Positions 1 to 8,730 of a stretch of 64,000 nucleotides of DNA are shown here, piece after piece. The number at the start of each line of letters is the position of its first letter. The first letter of the stretch is position 1. The notes below the pieces were generated by a model that worked only from the letters and a program-made list of their open reading frames with translations, was not told where the DNA came from and did not search any database. The position numbers and the translations under genes are program-made. The DNA lies in NCBI RefSeq assembly GCF_014203535.1, contig NZ_JACHJI010000008.1, positions 372,001 through 436,000 on the forward strand. Direction: 5' to 3'. This DNA comes from Streptomyces griseomycini (GTDB lineage: Bacteria; Actinomycetota; Actinomycetes; Streptomycetales; Streptomycetaceae).

Positions 1-397
1 CGACGAGCGCCGCGGCGGCGGTGGCCGTCGCGAACGGCACGAACAGCGGCGCCCGGCGCCGCTCACGGGCGCGCGGCACGGGGGCGGCGCCCCACACGTG
101 CGGCGGCAGTTGCGGCGCACGCGCGCGGGCGGTCTCCCGGGGCGCGGGGTCCTGCGGGGTGGTCCGCGCGGCGGCCAGGACCCGGTCGCGCAGGGCGGCG
201 GGCGCGGGAGCGGCCGTGGACCAGGCGAGGCGCACGGCGTCCTCGGCGAGGGCCCGCACCTCGGCGGCGCAGCGGCCGCAGGACGCCAGATGCCTCTCGA
301 AGCGGACGCGCTCGGCGGGTTCGAGTGCGTCGAGCGCGTAGGGGGCGGCGAGCGAGTGCAGCTCCCCGCGGCGCACCAGTCGGGCCAGCAGGCTCAT
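1..397 (-). CDS. Anti-sigma factor with zinc-binding ZAS motif (partial, runs off left edge)
   Basis: This is the cognate anti-sigma factor of the ECF sigma gene just upstream; family members are membrane proteins that hold the sigma factor at the cytoplasmic face. The start ATG overlaps the sigma stop as ATGA, so translation is coupled. The 132 visible residues contain the ZAS signature H36-x3-C40-x2-C43 (RHLASCGRC). An Ala/Arg/Pro-rich linker follows, and at the window edge a hydrophobic stretch begins (PLFVPFATATAAAALV) that should be the single membrane segment. The extracytoplasmic domain lies outside the window. It resembles the RskA family, but the deciding C-terminal half is missing. 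Confidence 0.85.
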   Translation of the reverse strand, partial: MSLLARLVRRGELHSLAAPYALDALEPAERVRFERHLASCGRCAAEVRALAEDAVRLAWSTAAPAPAALRDRVLAAARTTPQDPAPRETARARAPQLPPHVWGAAPVPRARERRRAPLFVPFATATAAAALV

Positions 398-936
398 GCC
401 GCGCCTCCCAGGCAGTCGCGCAGGCGGGTCAGGCCGTCGCGCATACGGGTCTTGACCGTGCCCAGCGGCAGCGACAGCCGCTCGGCCACCTCTCGGTAGG
501 TGTAGCCGTCGTAGTAGGCGAGGGTGACCGACTGGCGCTGGAGTGCGGTGAGGCGGTCCAGGCAGCGGCGTACCCACTCGCGTTCGAGTCCGGCCTCGAC
601 CTCCTCGGCGACCTGGTCGAAGGCGGGGCCGCCGGCGCGCCGGGCCTCGCGCTGCTCGCGCTCGCCGGCCGCGCGGGCGCTGCGCACCCGGTCCACGGCG
701 CGGCGGTGGGCGAGGGTGAGGACCCAGGACAGCGCGCTGCCCCGGCCGGGGTCGAACCGCGCGGCCGAGCGCCAGAGGTCGAGCAGCACCTCCTGGGCCA
801 CCTCCTCGGACTGGGCGGGATCGCGCACCACGCGCCGCACCAGTCCGTACACCGGCCCGGAGACCAGCCCGTACAGCTCCTCGAACGCCTTGTGGTCGCC
901 CCCGGCCACCAGCACCAGAAGCTCGTCCGCCTCCAA
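394..936 (-). CDS. ECF RNA polymerase sigma factor, SigK-like
   Basis: A 180-residue ECF sigma factor with only the two essential domains. Region 2 is at about residues 15-80 (core-binding stretch DPAQSEEVAQEVLLDLW). Region 4 is at about residues 115-175 with a clear helix-turn-helix (YREVAERLSLPLGTVKTRMR). The reading frame is open far upstream, but that part overlaps the divergent DUF4331 gene. I chose the TTG at 936 because GGAGGG sits six bases before it and the length is then normal for the family; no in-frame ATG is near. It forms an operon with the anti-sigma gene through an ATGA overlap. A likely target promoter lies in front of the divergent DUF4331 gene. The SigK-like label rests on the pairing and on that promoter, so it is an inference. 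Confidence 0.87.
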   Translation of the reverse strand: MEADELLVLVAGGDHKAFEELYGLVSGPVYGLVRRVVRDPAQSEEVAQEVLLDLWRSAARFDPGRGSALSWVLTLAHRRAVDRVRSARAAGEREQREARRAGGPAFDQVAEEVEAGLEREWVRRCLDRLTALQRQSVTLAYYDGYTYREVAERLSLPLGTVKTRMRDGLTRLRDCLGGAA

Positions 937-1161
937 CGCGCACCCTCCCCCCTCCGGGCCCCGCCGGGGCCGCCCGATCGCACGAGGCGTGCGCGGCGAG
1001 CGCGCCTCCGGAAGGGAATTACGGATCGGCGGGCCGAAAACGCGGGTCCGGCGGCAAGAAATGCCACGGGCGGCCGGGCGCGGAGGCAGCGGTCCGCCGG
1101 CGGGCTGCCGGGGGCTGTCGGGGGCTGTCGACGGGCTCCGGGGGGACTGCCGGAAGTCCGA

Positions 1162-1189
1162 CCAATCCGGTCCGCCACCCGTTCCGAAT
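1162..1189 (+). promoter_or_regulatory. Candidate ECF (SigK-type) promoter for the DUF4331 gene
   Basis: A CCAATCC box at 1162-1168 and a CCGAAT box at 1184-1189 are separated by 15 bases, with the downstream box 39 bases before the ATG of the DUF4331 gene. Mycobacterial SigK promoters are reported with CCATCC-type -35 and CCGAAT-type -10 elements, so the match is close although the spacer is slightly short. It sits in the 292-base divergent region next to the sigma gene. Function is inferred. Confidence 0.5.
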
Positions 1190-1228
1190 CCCGGTGCGTC
1201 AGGCAAGTCGGCACTGAGGACGGACGGC

Positions 1229-2761
1229 ATGACACCTAACTCCAGGACCGGGGCGGGGCGCAGGAGTCTCGCGACCCTGATCTGCGGCGCGCTGGCCGCC
1301 GGAGGGCTCGCGGCCGCCGGCACCACCGCGCTGGAACCGGGGGCGGCCTCCGCCTCCAGCCACCGGGAGGCTCCGCTGGTCTCGGGCACTCCGCAGTACG
1401 ACAACACGGACCTGTACGCGTTCGTCAGTCCCGACAAACCGGACACGACGACGATCATCGCGAACTGGATCCCCTTCGAGGAACCGGCCGGCGGACCGAA
1501 CTTCTTCACCTTCGCCGAGGACGCGCAGTACGACATCCACATCGACAACAACGGCGACGCGCAGGGCGAGGTTCTCTTCCGCTACACCTTCACCACCCAC
1601 ACGAAGAACGACAGGACGTTCCTCTACAACACGGGCCCGGTCACCAGCCTGGACGACCCGGACCTCAACATCACGCAGACCTACGACATCGAGCTGCTGA
1701 AGCTGAGGGACCAGCACCCGGTGTCCCGCACGAAGATCGCGGACGACGTTCCGGTGGCGCCGTCGAACGTCGGCAAGGCGTCCATGCCGGACTACGGCAC
1801 CCTGCGGAAGCAGGCCGTGCACCAGCTGGCGGGCGGTGCGACGACGTTCGCCGGGCAGGCGGACGACCCGTTCTTCCTCGACCTGCGCGTCTTCGACCTG
1901 CTGTACGGCGGGAACCTCTCCGAGGTCGGCAACGACACCCTCAAGGGGTACAACGTCAACTCCCTCGCCCTCCAGGTCCCGACGCGCATGATCACCGAGT
2001 CGGCGGACCGGCCGGTCGTCGGCATCTGGTCGACGACGCAGCGCAAGAACGCCGAGGGGACGTTCGTCCAGGTCTCGCGGCTGGGCAACCCGCTGGTCAA
2101 CGAGGTCGTCAACCCGCTGAAGGACAAGGACGTGTTCAACGCGTCCGGGCCGTGGGAGGACGCCCGGTTCCTGAAGAACGTCACCCAGCCCGAACTGCCG
2201 AAGCTCATCGAGGCGATCTACAAGATCGACGCGCCCGACGAGCCGCGCGACGACCTGGTCGACGTGTTCCTCAAGGGCGTCGAGGGACTCAACCGGCCGC
2301 CCCACGTGACGCCGTCGGAGATGCTCCGCCTCAACACGTCGATCGAGCCGGCGGCGGAGCCGAAGCGGCTGGGCGTCCTGGACGGCGACAACGCGGGCTT
2401 CCCCAACGGGCGACGGCTGACGGACGACGTGATCGACGCGGCGCTCCAGGTCGTCGAGGGGGAGCTGGTCGGGGCGGAGAACGACCTGGGCGACGCGGTC
2501 GACGCCAACGACAAGGAGTTCGGCGCCGCCTTCCCGTACCTGGCCGATCCGACGGAGGGGTCGCGCGGCCCGCTCGCCGAGGGCGTGGACGGCGGCGACG
2601 ACGTGCGCAACCAGCTCGGTGACGCGCTCCGGCCCGCGGGAGCGGACGGCTCCGGCGACACCACCCTGATCGCCGCGTCCGCGGGTGCGGGAGCCGGCGG
2701 GATCCTGCTGATCGGCGCGGCCCTGGTGTGGTGGCGCCGGATGCGCCGCCGGGCGTACTGA
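1229..2761 (+). CDS. DUF4331 family exported, membrane-anchored protein
   Basis: A 510-residue secreted protein of unknown function. The N-terminus has two arginines followed by a hydrophobic stretch (RRSLATLICGALAAGGLAAAG), a signal peptide that could use Tat or Sec. The mature region begins with the hallmark DUF4331 sequence SSHREAPLVSGTPQYDNTDLYAFVSP (given here only as a landmark near residue 45), rich in Asp and aromatic residues. Near residue 480 there is one membrane helix (GGILLIGAALVWW) followed by RRMRRR, so the protein is tethered to the membrane with its bulk outside. The ATG at 1229 is preceded by GAGG. It heads a same-strand series with the TPR and permease genes, and the SigK-like promoter suggests control by the divergent sigma factor. 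Confidence 0.88.
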   Translation: MTPNSRTGAGRRSLATLICGALAAGGLAAAGTTALEPGAASASSHREAPLVSGTPQYDNTDLYAFVSPDKPDTTTIIANWIPFEEPAGGPNFFTFAEDAQYDIHIDNNGDAQGEVLFRYTFTTHTKNDRTFLYNTGPVTSLDDPDLNITQTYDIELLKLRDQHPVSRTKIADDVPVAPSNVGKASMPDYGTLRKQAVHQLAGGATTFAGQADDPFFLDLRVFDLLYGGNLSEVGNDTLKGYNVNSLALQVPTRMITESADRPVVGIWSTTQRKNAEGTFVQVSRLGNPLVNEVVNPLKDKDVFNASGPWEDARFLKNVTQPELPKLIEAIYKIDAPDEPRDDLVDVFLKGVEGLNRPPHVTPSEMLRLNTSIEPAAEPKRLGVLDGDNAGFPNGRRLTDDVIDAALQVVEGELVGAENDLGDAVDANDKEFGAAFPYLADPTEGSRGPLAEGVDGGDDVRNQLGDALRPAGADGSGDTTLIAASAGAGAGGILLIGAALVWWRRMRRRAY

Positions 2762-2862
2762 CCCGGCCCGCCCACCGACGGGCGCGGCCCGTTCCCTCCC
2801 GTCCCCCACGGCACGGGCCGCGCCGCCGACTCCCGCACCCAGCGAGCGACCGAGGAGAGGTC

Positions 2863-4716
2863 ATGCCTCCGCGTACGAACGACAGCGCCCGCGAGAACGA
2901 ACAGGGCGCCGCGCCGCCCTCGTCCCCGGAACCCGGGCACGGGGAAGCGCCGGGCGCGGCACGCCGGCGTGACCGGGGCGGGAAACGGCACCGGCCGCCG
3001 GACCGGGCGCACGGGACGGAGCCGGACCGGGAACGCGGGACGGAGACCACCCGCTCGCCGGGCCGCGCGCCCCGACCGGGCCACGGACACGCGCCGGACC
3101 ACGCGCCCGAACCGCACCACGCGCACGCACCGGATCCCGCGCGTGAACCGGGCGACCGGCGCGGGCCGGGCCCCGCGCGTGGGCGGGGCGACGGGCAGGA
3201 GCGGCGAGCGGGACGACGGGCCGGGGACGGCGGGGACCTGCCCGAGCGGCGGGCGGGCCACCGGCACGGCACGTCTCCGACCGCCGGCACCGGCACGGAA
3301 ACCGGCACCGCGGGGCCGTCCGGCACCGCCTCCGCCGGGCAACGGGTCGCCGCCCTGCGCCGGTTCGCCGCCGCGCGGCACTCGCGCGGGGTCCACCTCG
3401 CCCTGTGCGCCGGTCTGCTGGCCGTCGCGATGACCGCCGGGGCCGTCGCGGTGGGAGGCGGCCGGGACGGGGAGCGGGCCGGGACCGACGCGGCACCGGC
3501 GGCCGGGACACGCGCGCCCGGTACGCTCGCCGGCGGTGACCTCGACGCCGGGATCCGCGCGCTCCAGGCCCATCTGCGCGCCCAGCCCCGCGACTTCGGC
3601 AGCTGGGCCGACCTGGGGGCCGCCTACGTCGAGCAGGCCCGGACCGACGGGGCCCCCTCGCGCTACCCGCAGGCCGAGCGGGCGCTCGCCCGCTCCCTCG
3701 CCCTCGCCCCCGGCAACGGGCAGGCCCTCGCCGGGCGGGCCGCGCTCGCCGCCGCCCGGCACGACTTCACCGGCGCCCTGGAGTACGCCGACCGGGCCCT
3801 GGAGCAGGACCCCTACAGCGAGCGCGCCCTGTGCTCCCGCATCGACGCCCTGGTCGAGCTCGGCCGGTACGACGAGGCGGCCCGGGCCGCCGGCACCGCC
3901 GACCGCAGGCGACCCGGGGTGCCCGTGTTCACGCGGTACGCGTACGTGCGGGAGCTGCGCGGCGACGTGCGGACCGCGCGGGAGGTGCTGGAGCGGGCCC
4001 TGGACGGCGCGTCCTCGCCCGCCGACGTGGCGTACGTCGCGACCGCGCTCGGGCACCTCGCCCGGAACCAGGGGGACCACCCGGCGGCCCTGCGCCACTA
4101 CGCCCGCGCGCTCGCCGCCGACGAGGACCACCTCCCCGCCCTGGAGGGCCGCGCCCGCGCCCAGGCCGCGAGCGGGGACCGCGCGGGCGCCGTCGAGGCG
4201 CTGGAGCGGGTCGTCGCCCGTTCCCCGCTGCCCGGCCCGCTGGTCGCCCTCGGCGAGCTGTACGAGGACCGCGGCGCCGACGGCGACCGGGCGAAGGCCC
4301 GTGCGCAGTACGCCCTGGTCCACGCCTGGACCGCGCTGGCCCGCGCCGGGGGTGTGAACGCCGACCTCGACACCGCGCTCGCCGCCGCCGACCACGGTGA
4401 CCCCGGGGAGGCCCTGCGCGCGGCCCGCGCCGCGTGGGACCGCCGGCACAGCGTGCACGCCGCGGACGCCCTCGCCTGGGCGCTGCACGCGAACGGCCGC
4501 GACGGGGAGGCCCTTCCGTACGCCCGCCGGGCCACGGCCACCGGGTACCGCGACGCCGCCTTCCTCTACCACCGCGGCATGATCGAACGCGCCACCGGAC
4601 ACGACCGCGCCGCCCGCGCCTCCCTCACGGCGGCCCTGGAGCTGGACCCCGGCTTCTCCCCCCTCGGCGCCCGTGCGGCCCGTGCCGCGCTGAGGGACCT
4701 GGAGGGGGCACGGTGA
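2863..4716 (+). CDS. Membrane-anchored tetratricopeptide repeat protein with long disordered N-terminus
   Basis: A 617-residue protein in three parts. The first ~170 residues are low complexity, dominated by Arg, Pro, Gly, Asp and His, with a His-rich patch around residues 75-95. One membrane helix follows at about 179-199 (HLALCAGLLAVAMTAGAVAV). The rest (about 225-610) is a series of TPR units with the usual W/L/G/Y/A/P pattern (for example FGSWADLGAAYVEQAR, AEAERALARSLALAPGN-like units). TPRs mediate protein contacts, here probably outside the membrane. The start is the ATG at 2863 behind GAGGAGAGG. The last codons overlap the permease start (GTGA), so the two are translated together. Homologues regularly sit between DUF4331 and NicO-type genes in streptomycetes; no function is established. 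Confidence 0.85.
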   Translation: MPPRTNDSARENEQGAAPPSSPEPGHGEAPGAARRRDRGGKRHRPPDRAHGTEPDRERGTETTRSPGRAPRPGHGHAPDHAPEPHHAHAPDPAREPGDRRGPGPARGRGDGQERRAGRRAGDGGDLPERRAGHRHGTSPTAGTGTETGTAGPSGTASAGQRVAALRRFAAARHSRGVHLALCAGLLAVAMTAGAVAVGGGRDGERAGTDAAPAAGTRAPGTLAGGDLDAGIRALQAHLRAQPRDFGSWADLGAAYVEQARTDGAPSRYPQAERALARSLALAPGNGQALAGRAALAAARHDFTGALEYADRALEQDPYSERALCSRIDALVELGRYDEAARAAGTADRRRPGVPVFTRYAYVRELRGDVRTAREVLERALDGASSPADVAYVATALGHLARNQGDHPAALRHYARALAADEDHLPALEGRARAQAASGDRAGAVEALERVVARSPLPGPLVALGELYEDRGADGDRAKARAQYALVHAWTALARAGGVNADLDTALAAADHGDPGEALRAARAAWDRRHSVHAADALAWALHANGRDGEALPYARRATATGYRDAAFLYHRGMIERATGHDRAARASLTAALELDPGFSPLGARAARAALRDLEGAR

Positions 4717-6185
4717 TCCTCCGCCGTTCCGTCGCCGCCGGAGCCGCCGTCCTCACCGCCGCGTGCGCGCTCGTCCTGGTCCCGGCCACGGCGGCGAGCG
4801 CGCACCCGCTCGGCAACTTCACCGTCAACCGCTACGACGGGCTGGTCGCCGCGCCCGGCGAACTCCGCGTCCGCCATGTCGAGGACCTCGCGGAGATCCC
4901 GGCCGCCCAGGCCGGACCGGACCTCGACCGGCTGGGCCGGGACGCGTGGGCGCGGCAGCGCTGCGCCACGGCCGCGCGCGGCAGCGAGGTGCGCGTCGAC
5001 GGACGCGCGGTCCCGCTCACCGTGCGCGACAGCCGGGTGCGCGTGCGGCCCGGTCAGGCCGGGCTCGACACGCTGCGCGTGGAGTGCGGGCTGACCGCTC
5101 CCCTGCCCGAGGGCGACACGGCGGACGTCGGCTTCCGCGCGGCGGGCGCGGCGTCCGGGCCGGGCTGGCGGGAGATCACCGCGCGCGGCGACCGCATGAC
5201 GCTCACCGACTCGGACGTACCGGGGACTTCGCTCTCCCATGAACTGACCCGCTATCCGGAGGAGTTGCTCTCCTCCCCGGCCGGCACCACGACCGCGGCC
5301 CTGCGTCTCCGCCCCGGCGGCCCGGCGCTGCAGGGGCGGGAGGCCGGCCCGCCCGCCGCCTCCGTGCTGCCCCGCGGCGCCGACCGCTGGACGCGCGCCC
5401 TGGGCGATCTCGTCGCACGGCGCGATCTCACGTCCGGCTTCGCCGCGCTCGCCCTGCTGATCGCCGTGGCCCTCGGCGCGATGCACGCGCTCGCGCCGGG
5501 CCACGGCAAGACCCTCATGGCCGCGACGGCGGCGGCGCGCGGCGGCCGGGCCCGGCTCGGGGACGTGCTTCCCCTGGCCGCCTCGGTGACGGTCACCCAC
5601 ACCCTCGGCGTGGTCGCCCTGGGCCTGCTGGTCACGGCCGGTTCGGCCGCCGCGCCCTCGGTGATCGCCTGGCTGGGCGTCGCGAGCGGCGTCCTCGTCA
5701 CGCTGGCCGGCGCGGGCCTCGTGCGCCGGGCCCTGCGTGACCGGGGCCACCCGCACCGACATCCCCACCCGCACCCGCGCCCGCACCCGCACGGGACGAC
5801 GCACACCCACGGCGGCCGTACCCACACGCATCCGGCCGCGCCCGCCCTCCGCGGCACGATCCTGCTCGGTTTCGCCGGCGGGCTGGTGCCCAGTCCGTCC
5901 GCCGTGGTGGTGCTGGTCGGTGCCGCGGCCCTCGGCCAGGCCTGGTTCGGGCTGCTGCTCGTCGTCGCGTACGGCGTGGGACTGGCGCTGACCCTCACTG
6001 CGGCCGGGTACGCCGTCGTCAGGGCGGGCGGCGGGGTGAGCCGGCTCCTGGCCCGGCGCCCCCGCTGGACGGACGGCCCGGTGGCCGGACTGGTGCGCCG
6101 GAGCGCGCCCCTGGGATCGGCGTGCGTCGTCGTGGTCCTGGGAGCCGGATTGGTGTTCAGGGGGGCGGCATCCGCACTCGGCTGA
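4713..6185 (+). CDS. NicO/RcnA-type nickel/cobalt permease with His-rich loop
   Basis: A 490-residue membrane protein. A signal peptide precedes an exported domain that begins HPLGNFTVNRYDGL, and from about residue 235 there are multiple membrane helices. The first helix carries HALAPGHGKT, the His motif of the NicO/RcnA family, and a later one has SVTVTHTLGVVALGLL. Between helices, around residues 345-376, a cytoplasm- or surface-exposed loop holds more than a dozen histidines alternating with Pro and Arg, typical of divalent metal binding. The GTG start overlaps the TPR stop by four bases. The family moves Ni/Co, in RcnA outward; direction and metal here are not visible. The context suggests a metal-linked envelope system under ECF control. 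Confidence 0.85.
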   Translation: MILRRSVAAGAAVLTAACALVLVPATAASAHPLGNFTVNRYDGLVAAPGELRVRHVEDLAEIPAAQAGPDLDRLGRDAWARQRCATAARGSEVRVDGRAVPLTVRDSRVRVRPGQAGLDTLRVECGLTAPLPEGDTADVGFRAAGAASGPGWREITARGDRMTLTDSDVPGTSLSHELTRYPEELLSSPAGTTTAALRLRPGGPALQGREAGPPAASVLPRGADRWTRALGDLVARRDLTSGFAALALLIAVALGAMHALAPGHGKTLMAATAAARGGRARLGDVLPLAASVTVTHTLGVVALGLLVTAGSAAAPSVIAWLGVASGVLVTLAGAGLVRRALRDRGHPHRHPHPHPRPHPHGTTHTHGGRTHTHPAAPALRGTILLGFAGGLVPSPSAVVVLVGAAALGQAWFGLLLVVAYGVGLALTLTAAGYAVVRAGGGVSRLLARRPRWTDGPVAGLVRRSAPLGSACVVVVLGAGLVFRGAASALG

Positions 6186-6236
6186 GCTACTTTCATGGGG
6201 AAAGGGAGAATTCGCCCGGCTGCGAATGGGGGCGCC

Positions 6237-7919
6237 GTGTCCGAGGAACCGGGCGGTGAGCGGGTGATCGCGGGCCGCTACCGGCTGCTGTCGCCGCTGG
6301 GCGAGGGCGGCATGGGCACCGTGTGGCGGGCCCGTGACGAGGTGTTGCACCGCGAGGTCGCCGTCAAGGAGGTGCGCGCCCCGGCGGGACTGCCGGCGTC
6401 CGACGTGGAGCGGATGTACGCCCGGCTGGAGCGGGAGGCGTGGGCGGCGGCCCGGGTCGCCGACCGCAACGTGGTGACGGTGTACGACGTGGCCACCGAG
6501 GACGGACGGCCGTGGATCGTCATGGAGTTGGTCCGCGGCCTGTCGCTGGCCGAGGTGCTGGACGCCGAGGGCCCGCTGTCGCCGCAGCGGGCCGCGCACA
6601 TCGGCGCGGAGGTGCTGGCCGCCCTGCGGGCCGCGCACGCGGCCGGGGTGCTGCACCGGGACGTGAAGCCGGCCAACGTGCTGATCGCGAACGACGGCCG
6701 GGTCGTGCTCACCGACTTCGGGATCGCCATGGTCGAGGGCAGCTCCGCGCTGACCATGACCGGGGAGGTCGTCGGGTCGCCCGAGTTCCTCGCCCCGGAG
6801 CGGGCGCTGGGCCGCACGCCCGGGCCCGAGTCGGACCTGTGGTCGCTCGGCGTGCTGCTGTACGCGGCGGTCGAGGGGAACTCGCCCTTCCGGCAGGACA
6901 CCCCGCTGAGCACCCTGCGGGCGATCGTCGACGAGGAGCTGCCGCCGCCGCGCCGGGCCGGTCCGCTCACCCCGGTCCTCGAGGGCCTGTTGCGCAAGGA
7001 ACCGGCCCGGCGGCTCCCGGCTGAGCGGGCGCAGCAGGACCTGCGGGTCATCGGTGCCGGGGGCGCCCCCTCCGGGGGAGGCGCTCCCCGGACCGGTGCG
7101 GCGGGTCCGGCCGCGTACGCCCCGACCGTGACCGCGCCTCCTCCCCCGCGGCCGCGCCCGGACACGCACCGCTCCCGGCCCTCGCCCACGCCTCCGGTGC
7201 CGGTCGCGGGAGCGCCGGCCGGCACCACCGGGGTCACCCGGCCCGGGTACGGCCGCCGCGCCGTCGTCGTCCTGGTCGCGGGCGTGGCCGTACTGGCCCT
7301 GGCGCTGGCCGGGCTGGTGTACGCGCTGCTGAACCGCGAGGACGGCGGCGGGGGCGGCGCATCCGACGCCGACGGCCGGGGCACGGGCACTCACGTGAGT
7401 CCGCCCGCGCCGGCCGGCGGGGACGAGGAGGACGGCGGGACGCCTCGGACGGACGGGCCGACGCCCTCCCCCGGCACGAGCAGCGCGCGGGAGAGCACGC
7501 CCCCGCCCCGGACGGTGTCGGTGACGGTGACCGGCGTGCGCACGGAGTACTCCGGCGGCTGCCCGCCGCCCGAGGACGAGGCTCCCGCGTTCACGGCGAC
7601 GTTCACGGTGGGGCGGCTGCCGGCCGAGGTCTCCTACCGCTGGGTGGCCGAGGACGGTTCGGTGGCCGATCCGGGGTGGCGGACGCTGTCGTTCCCGGAG
7701 GGCGGCGGGCGCACGAAGCAGGACACGGTGGCCGTGACGACGCACTCGGAGAGCGGCACGTACGCGAGCAGGATCGGTGTGGAGGTCCGGGAGCCGGTGG
7801 GGACGACGTCGGACCCGGTGCCGTTCTCGGTGACGTGCGAGCCGGAGACCCCGCCGGACGGGGTCTCCCCTTCTCCTTCCGGTTCTTCCGGTGCTCCCGA
7901 TTCGGCGACCGCGCCCTGA
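6237..7919 (+). CDS. Receptor-type Ser/Thr protein kinase (Hanks type)
   Basis: A 560-residue PknB-like kinase. The cytoplasmic kinase domain (about residues 10-265) has the glycine loop GEGGMGTVW, the ATP lysine in VAVKEV, the catalytic loop HRDVKPANVL, DFG and APE. A Pro/Arg-rich linker follows, with a GC-rich hairpin in the DNA at about 7060-7088. There is one membrane helix at about 341-364 (VVVLVAGVAVLALALAGLVYALL region). The exported C-terminal ~190 residues are a Pro/Ser/Thr-rich stalk and a small domain with a Cys near its start and one near its end (GCPPPEDEA and VTCEPE); no PASTA repeats are seen. An in-frame ATG at 6195 lacks a ribosome site, so the GTG at 6237 behind GGGGGC is preferred. 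It converges on the SGNH lipase gene, four bases apart. Confidence 0.92.
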   Translation: MSEEPGGERVIAGRYRLLSPLGEGGMGTVWRARDEVLHREVAVKEVRAPAGLPASDVERMYARLEREAWAAARVADRNVVTVYDVATEDGRPWIVMELVRGLSLAEVLDAEGPLSPQRAAHIGAEVLAALRAAHAAGVLHRDVKPANVLIANDGRVVLTDFGIAMVEGSSALTMTGEVVGSPEFLAPERALGRTPGPESDLWSLGVLLYAAVEGNSPFRQDTPLSTLRAIVDEELPPPRRAGPLTPVLEGLLRKEPARRLPAERAQQDLRVIGAGGAPSGGGAPRTGAAGPAAYAPTVTAPPPPRPRPDTHRSRPSPTPPVPVAGAPAGTTGVTRPGYGRRAVVVLVAGVAVLALALAGLVYALLNREDGGGGGASDADGRGTGTHVSPPAPAGGDEEDGGTPRTDGPTPSPGTSSARESTPPPRTVSVTVTGVRTEYSGGCPPPEDEAPAFTATFTVGRLPAEVSYRWVAEDGSVADPGWRTLSFPEGGGRTKQDTVAVTTHSESGTYASRIGVEVREPVGTTSDPVPFSVTCEPETPPDGVSPSPSGSSGAPDSATAP

Positions 7920-7923
7920 CGGG

Positions 7924-8730
7924 TCAGGCCGCGCCGTTCAGCACCGGCAGGTAGCCGCCGGACTGGCCGGCCGCCTTCGGGTGGTAGGACTCGCCGATGT
8001 TGAGCCAGTTCACGCTGTGCAGCCAGGAGTTGCCGGAGCAGATCTCGTGGCCGGTGAAGGTGGGGCGGACGTCGCCGAAGGTGAAGCCGTGGGCGCGGGC
8101 GCGCTGGGCGATGGCGTTGTCGAGGTGGTCCGCGGCGTCGTTGATGGCCTTCCGCTTGGTCTCGGAGAGGCCGAGGCAGGAGGTGCCGAGCTGGTAGAAG
8201 CGGGGGTAACCGAGCACGACGACGTGGGCGTTGGGGGCCCGGGTGCGGATGGCGCCGTAGACGCCGTCGAGCTTGCCGGGCAGCGTCGAGTCGACGTAGG
8301 CCCGGGCGGTGGCGACCCGGGAGAGGCAGGTGCTGTCGGACTGGAGCACACAGGTCGTCATGACGTCGGCGAATCCGGCGTCGTTGCCGCCGACGCTGAC
8401 GGAGACGAGGCCGGTGGCGGAGCTGAGCGGGCCGAGCTGCCCGGAGAGAACATCACCCGTACGGGCGCCCGAGCAGGCGGTGAAGTCGAAGGACGAGGGT
8501 GAGTTGGCGGCCGCCCAGAGGTACGGGTAGGCCTTCGTGCTGCGCTTGCAGTCGCCGCTGGAGGAGATGTAGCCGCCGGCCCCGAGGCCGGAGGAGTAGG
8601 AGTCTCCGAGCGCCACGTAGCCGCCTGCGGCGGCCTGTTGGGACGCCTGGGCCGTCGTGGCGCCGGTGAGGGCGGTGGTGACGGCGAGGAGGAGGGAGCT
8701 CAGGAAGAGGACAAGTCGGGAACGTCTCAT
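7924..8730 (-). CDS. Secreted SGNH/GDSL lipase-esterase
   Basis: A 268-residue exported hydrolase closely resembling the GDSL lipase of Streptomyces rimosus. A signal peptide ends near TTAQA. Block I is GDSYSSG (nucleophile Ser near residue 45), the oxyanion Gly is in CSGARTGDV, block III is GGNDAGF, and the catalytic His is in GESYHPKAAG near the end. Six cysteines in the usual positions could form three disulfides. It should cleave fatty acyl esters or phospholipids outside the cell. The ATG is preceded by GGGAGG at a good distance. The gene has its own promoter in the large divergent region. Confidence 0.93.
   Translation of the reverse strand: MRRSRLVLFLSSLLLAVTTALTGATTAQASQQAAAGGYVALGDSYSSGLGAGGYISSSGDCKRSTKAYPYLWAAANSPSSFDFTACSGARTGDVLSGQLGPLSSATGLVSVSVGGNDAGFADVMTTCVLQSDSTCLSRVATARAYVDSTLPGKLDGVYGAIRTRAPNAHVVVLGYPRFYQLGTSCLGLSETKRKAINDAADHLDNAIAQRARAHGFTFGDVRPTFTGHEICSGNSWLHSVNWLNIGESYHPKAAGQSGGYLPVLNGAA

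Noticed and set aside
1..341. Plus-strand reading frames at the left edge
   Set aside because: They are antisense to the anti-sigma gene, whose zinc motif and coupling to the sigma gene are clear.
4566..7745. A 1059-codon minus-strand open frame
   Set aside because: It is antisense to the permease and kinase genes, which have clear domains and proper codon bias.
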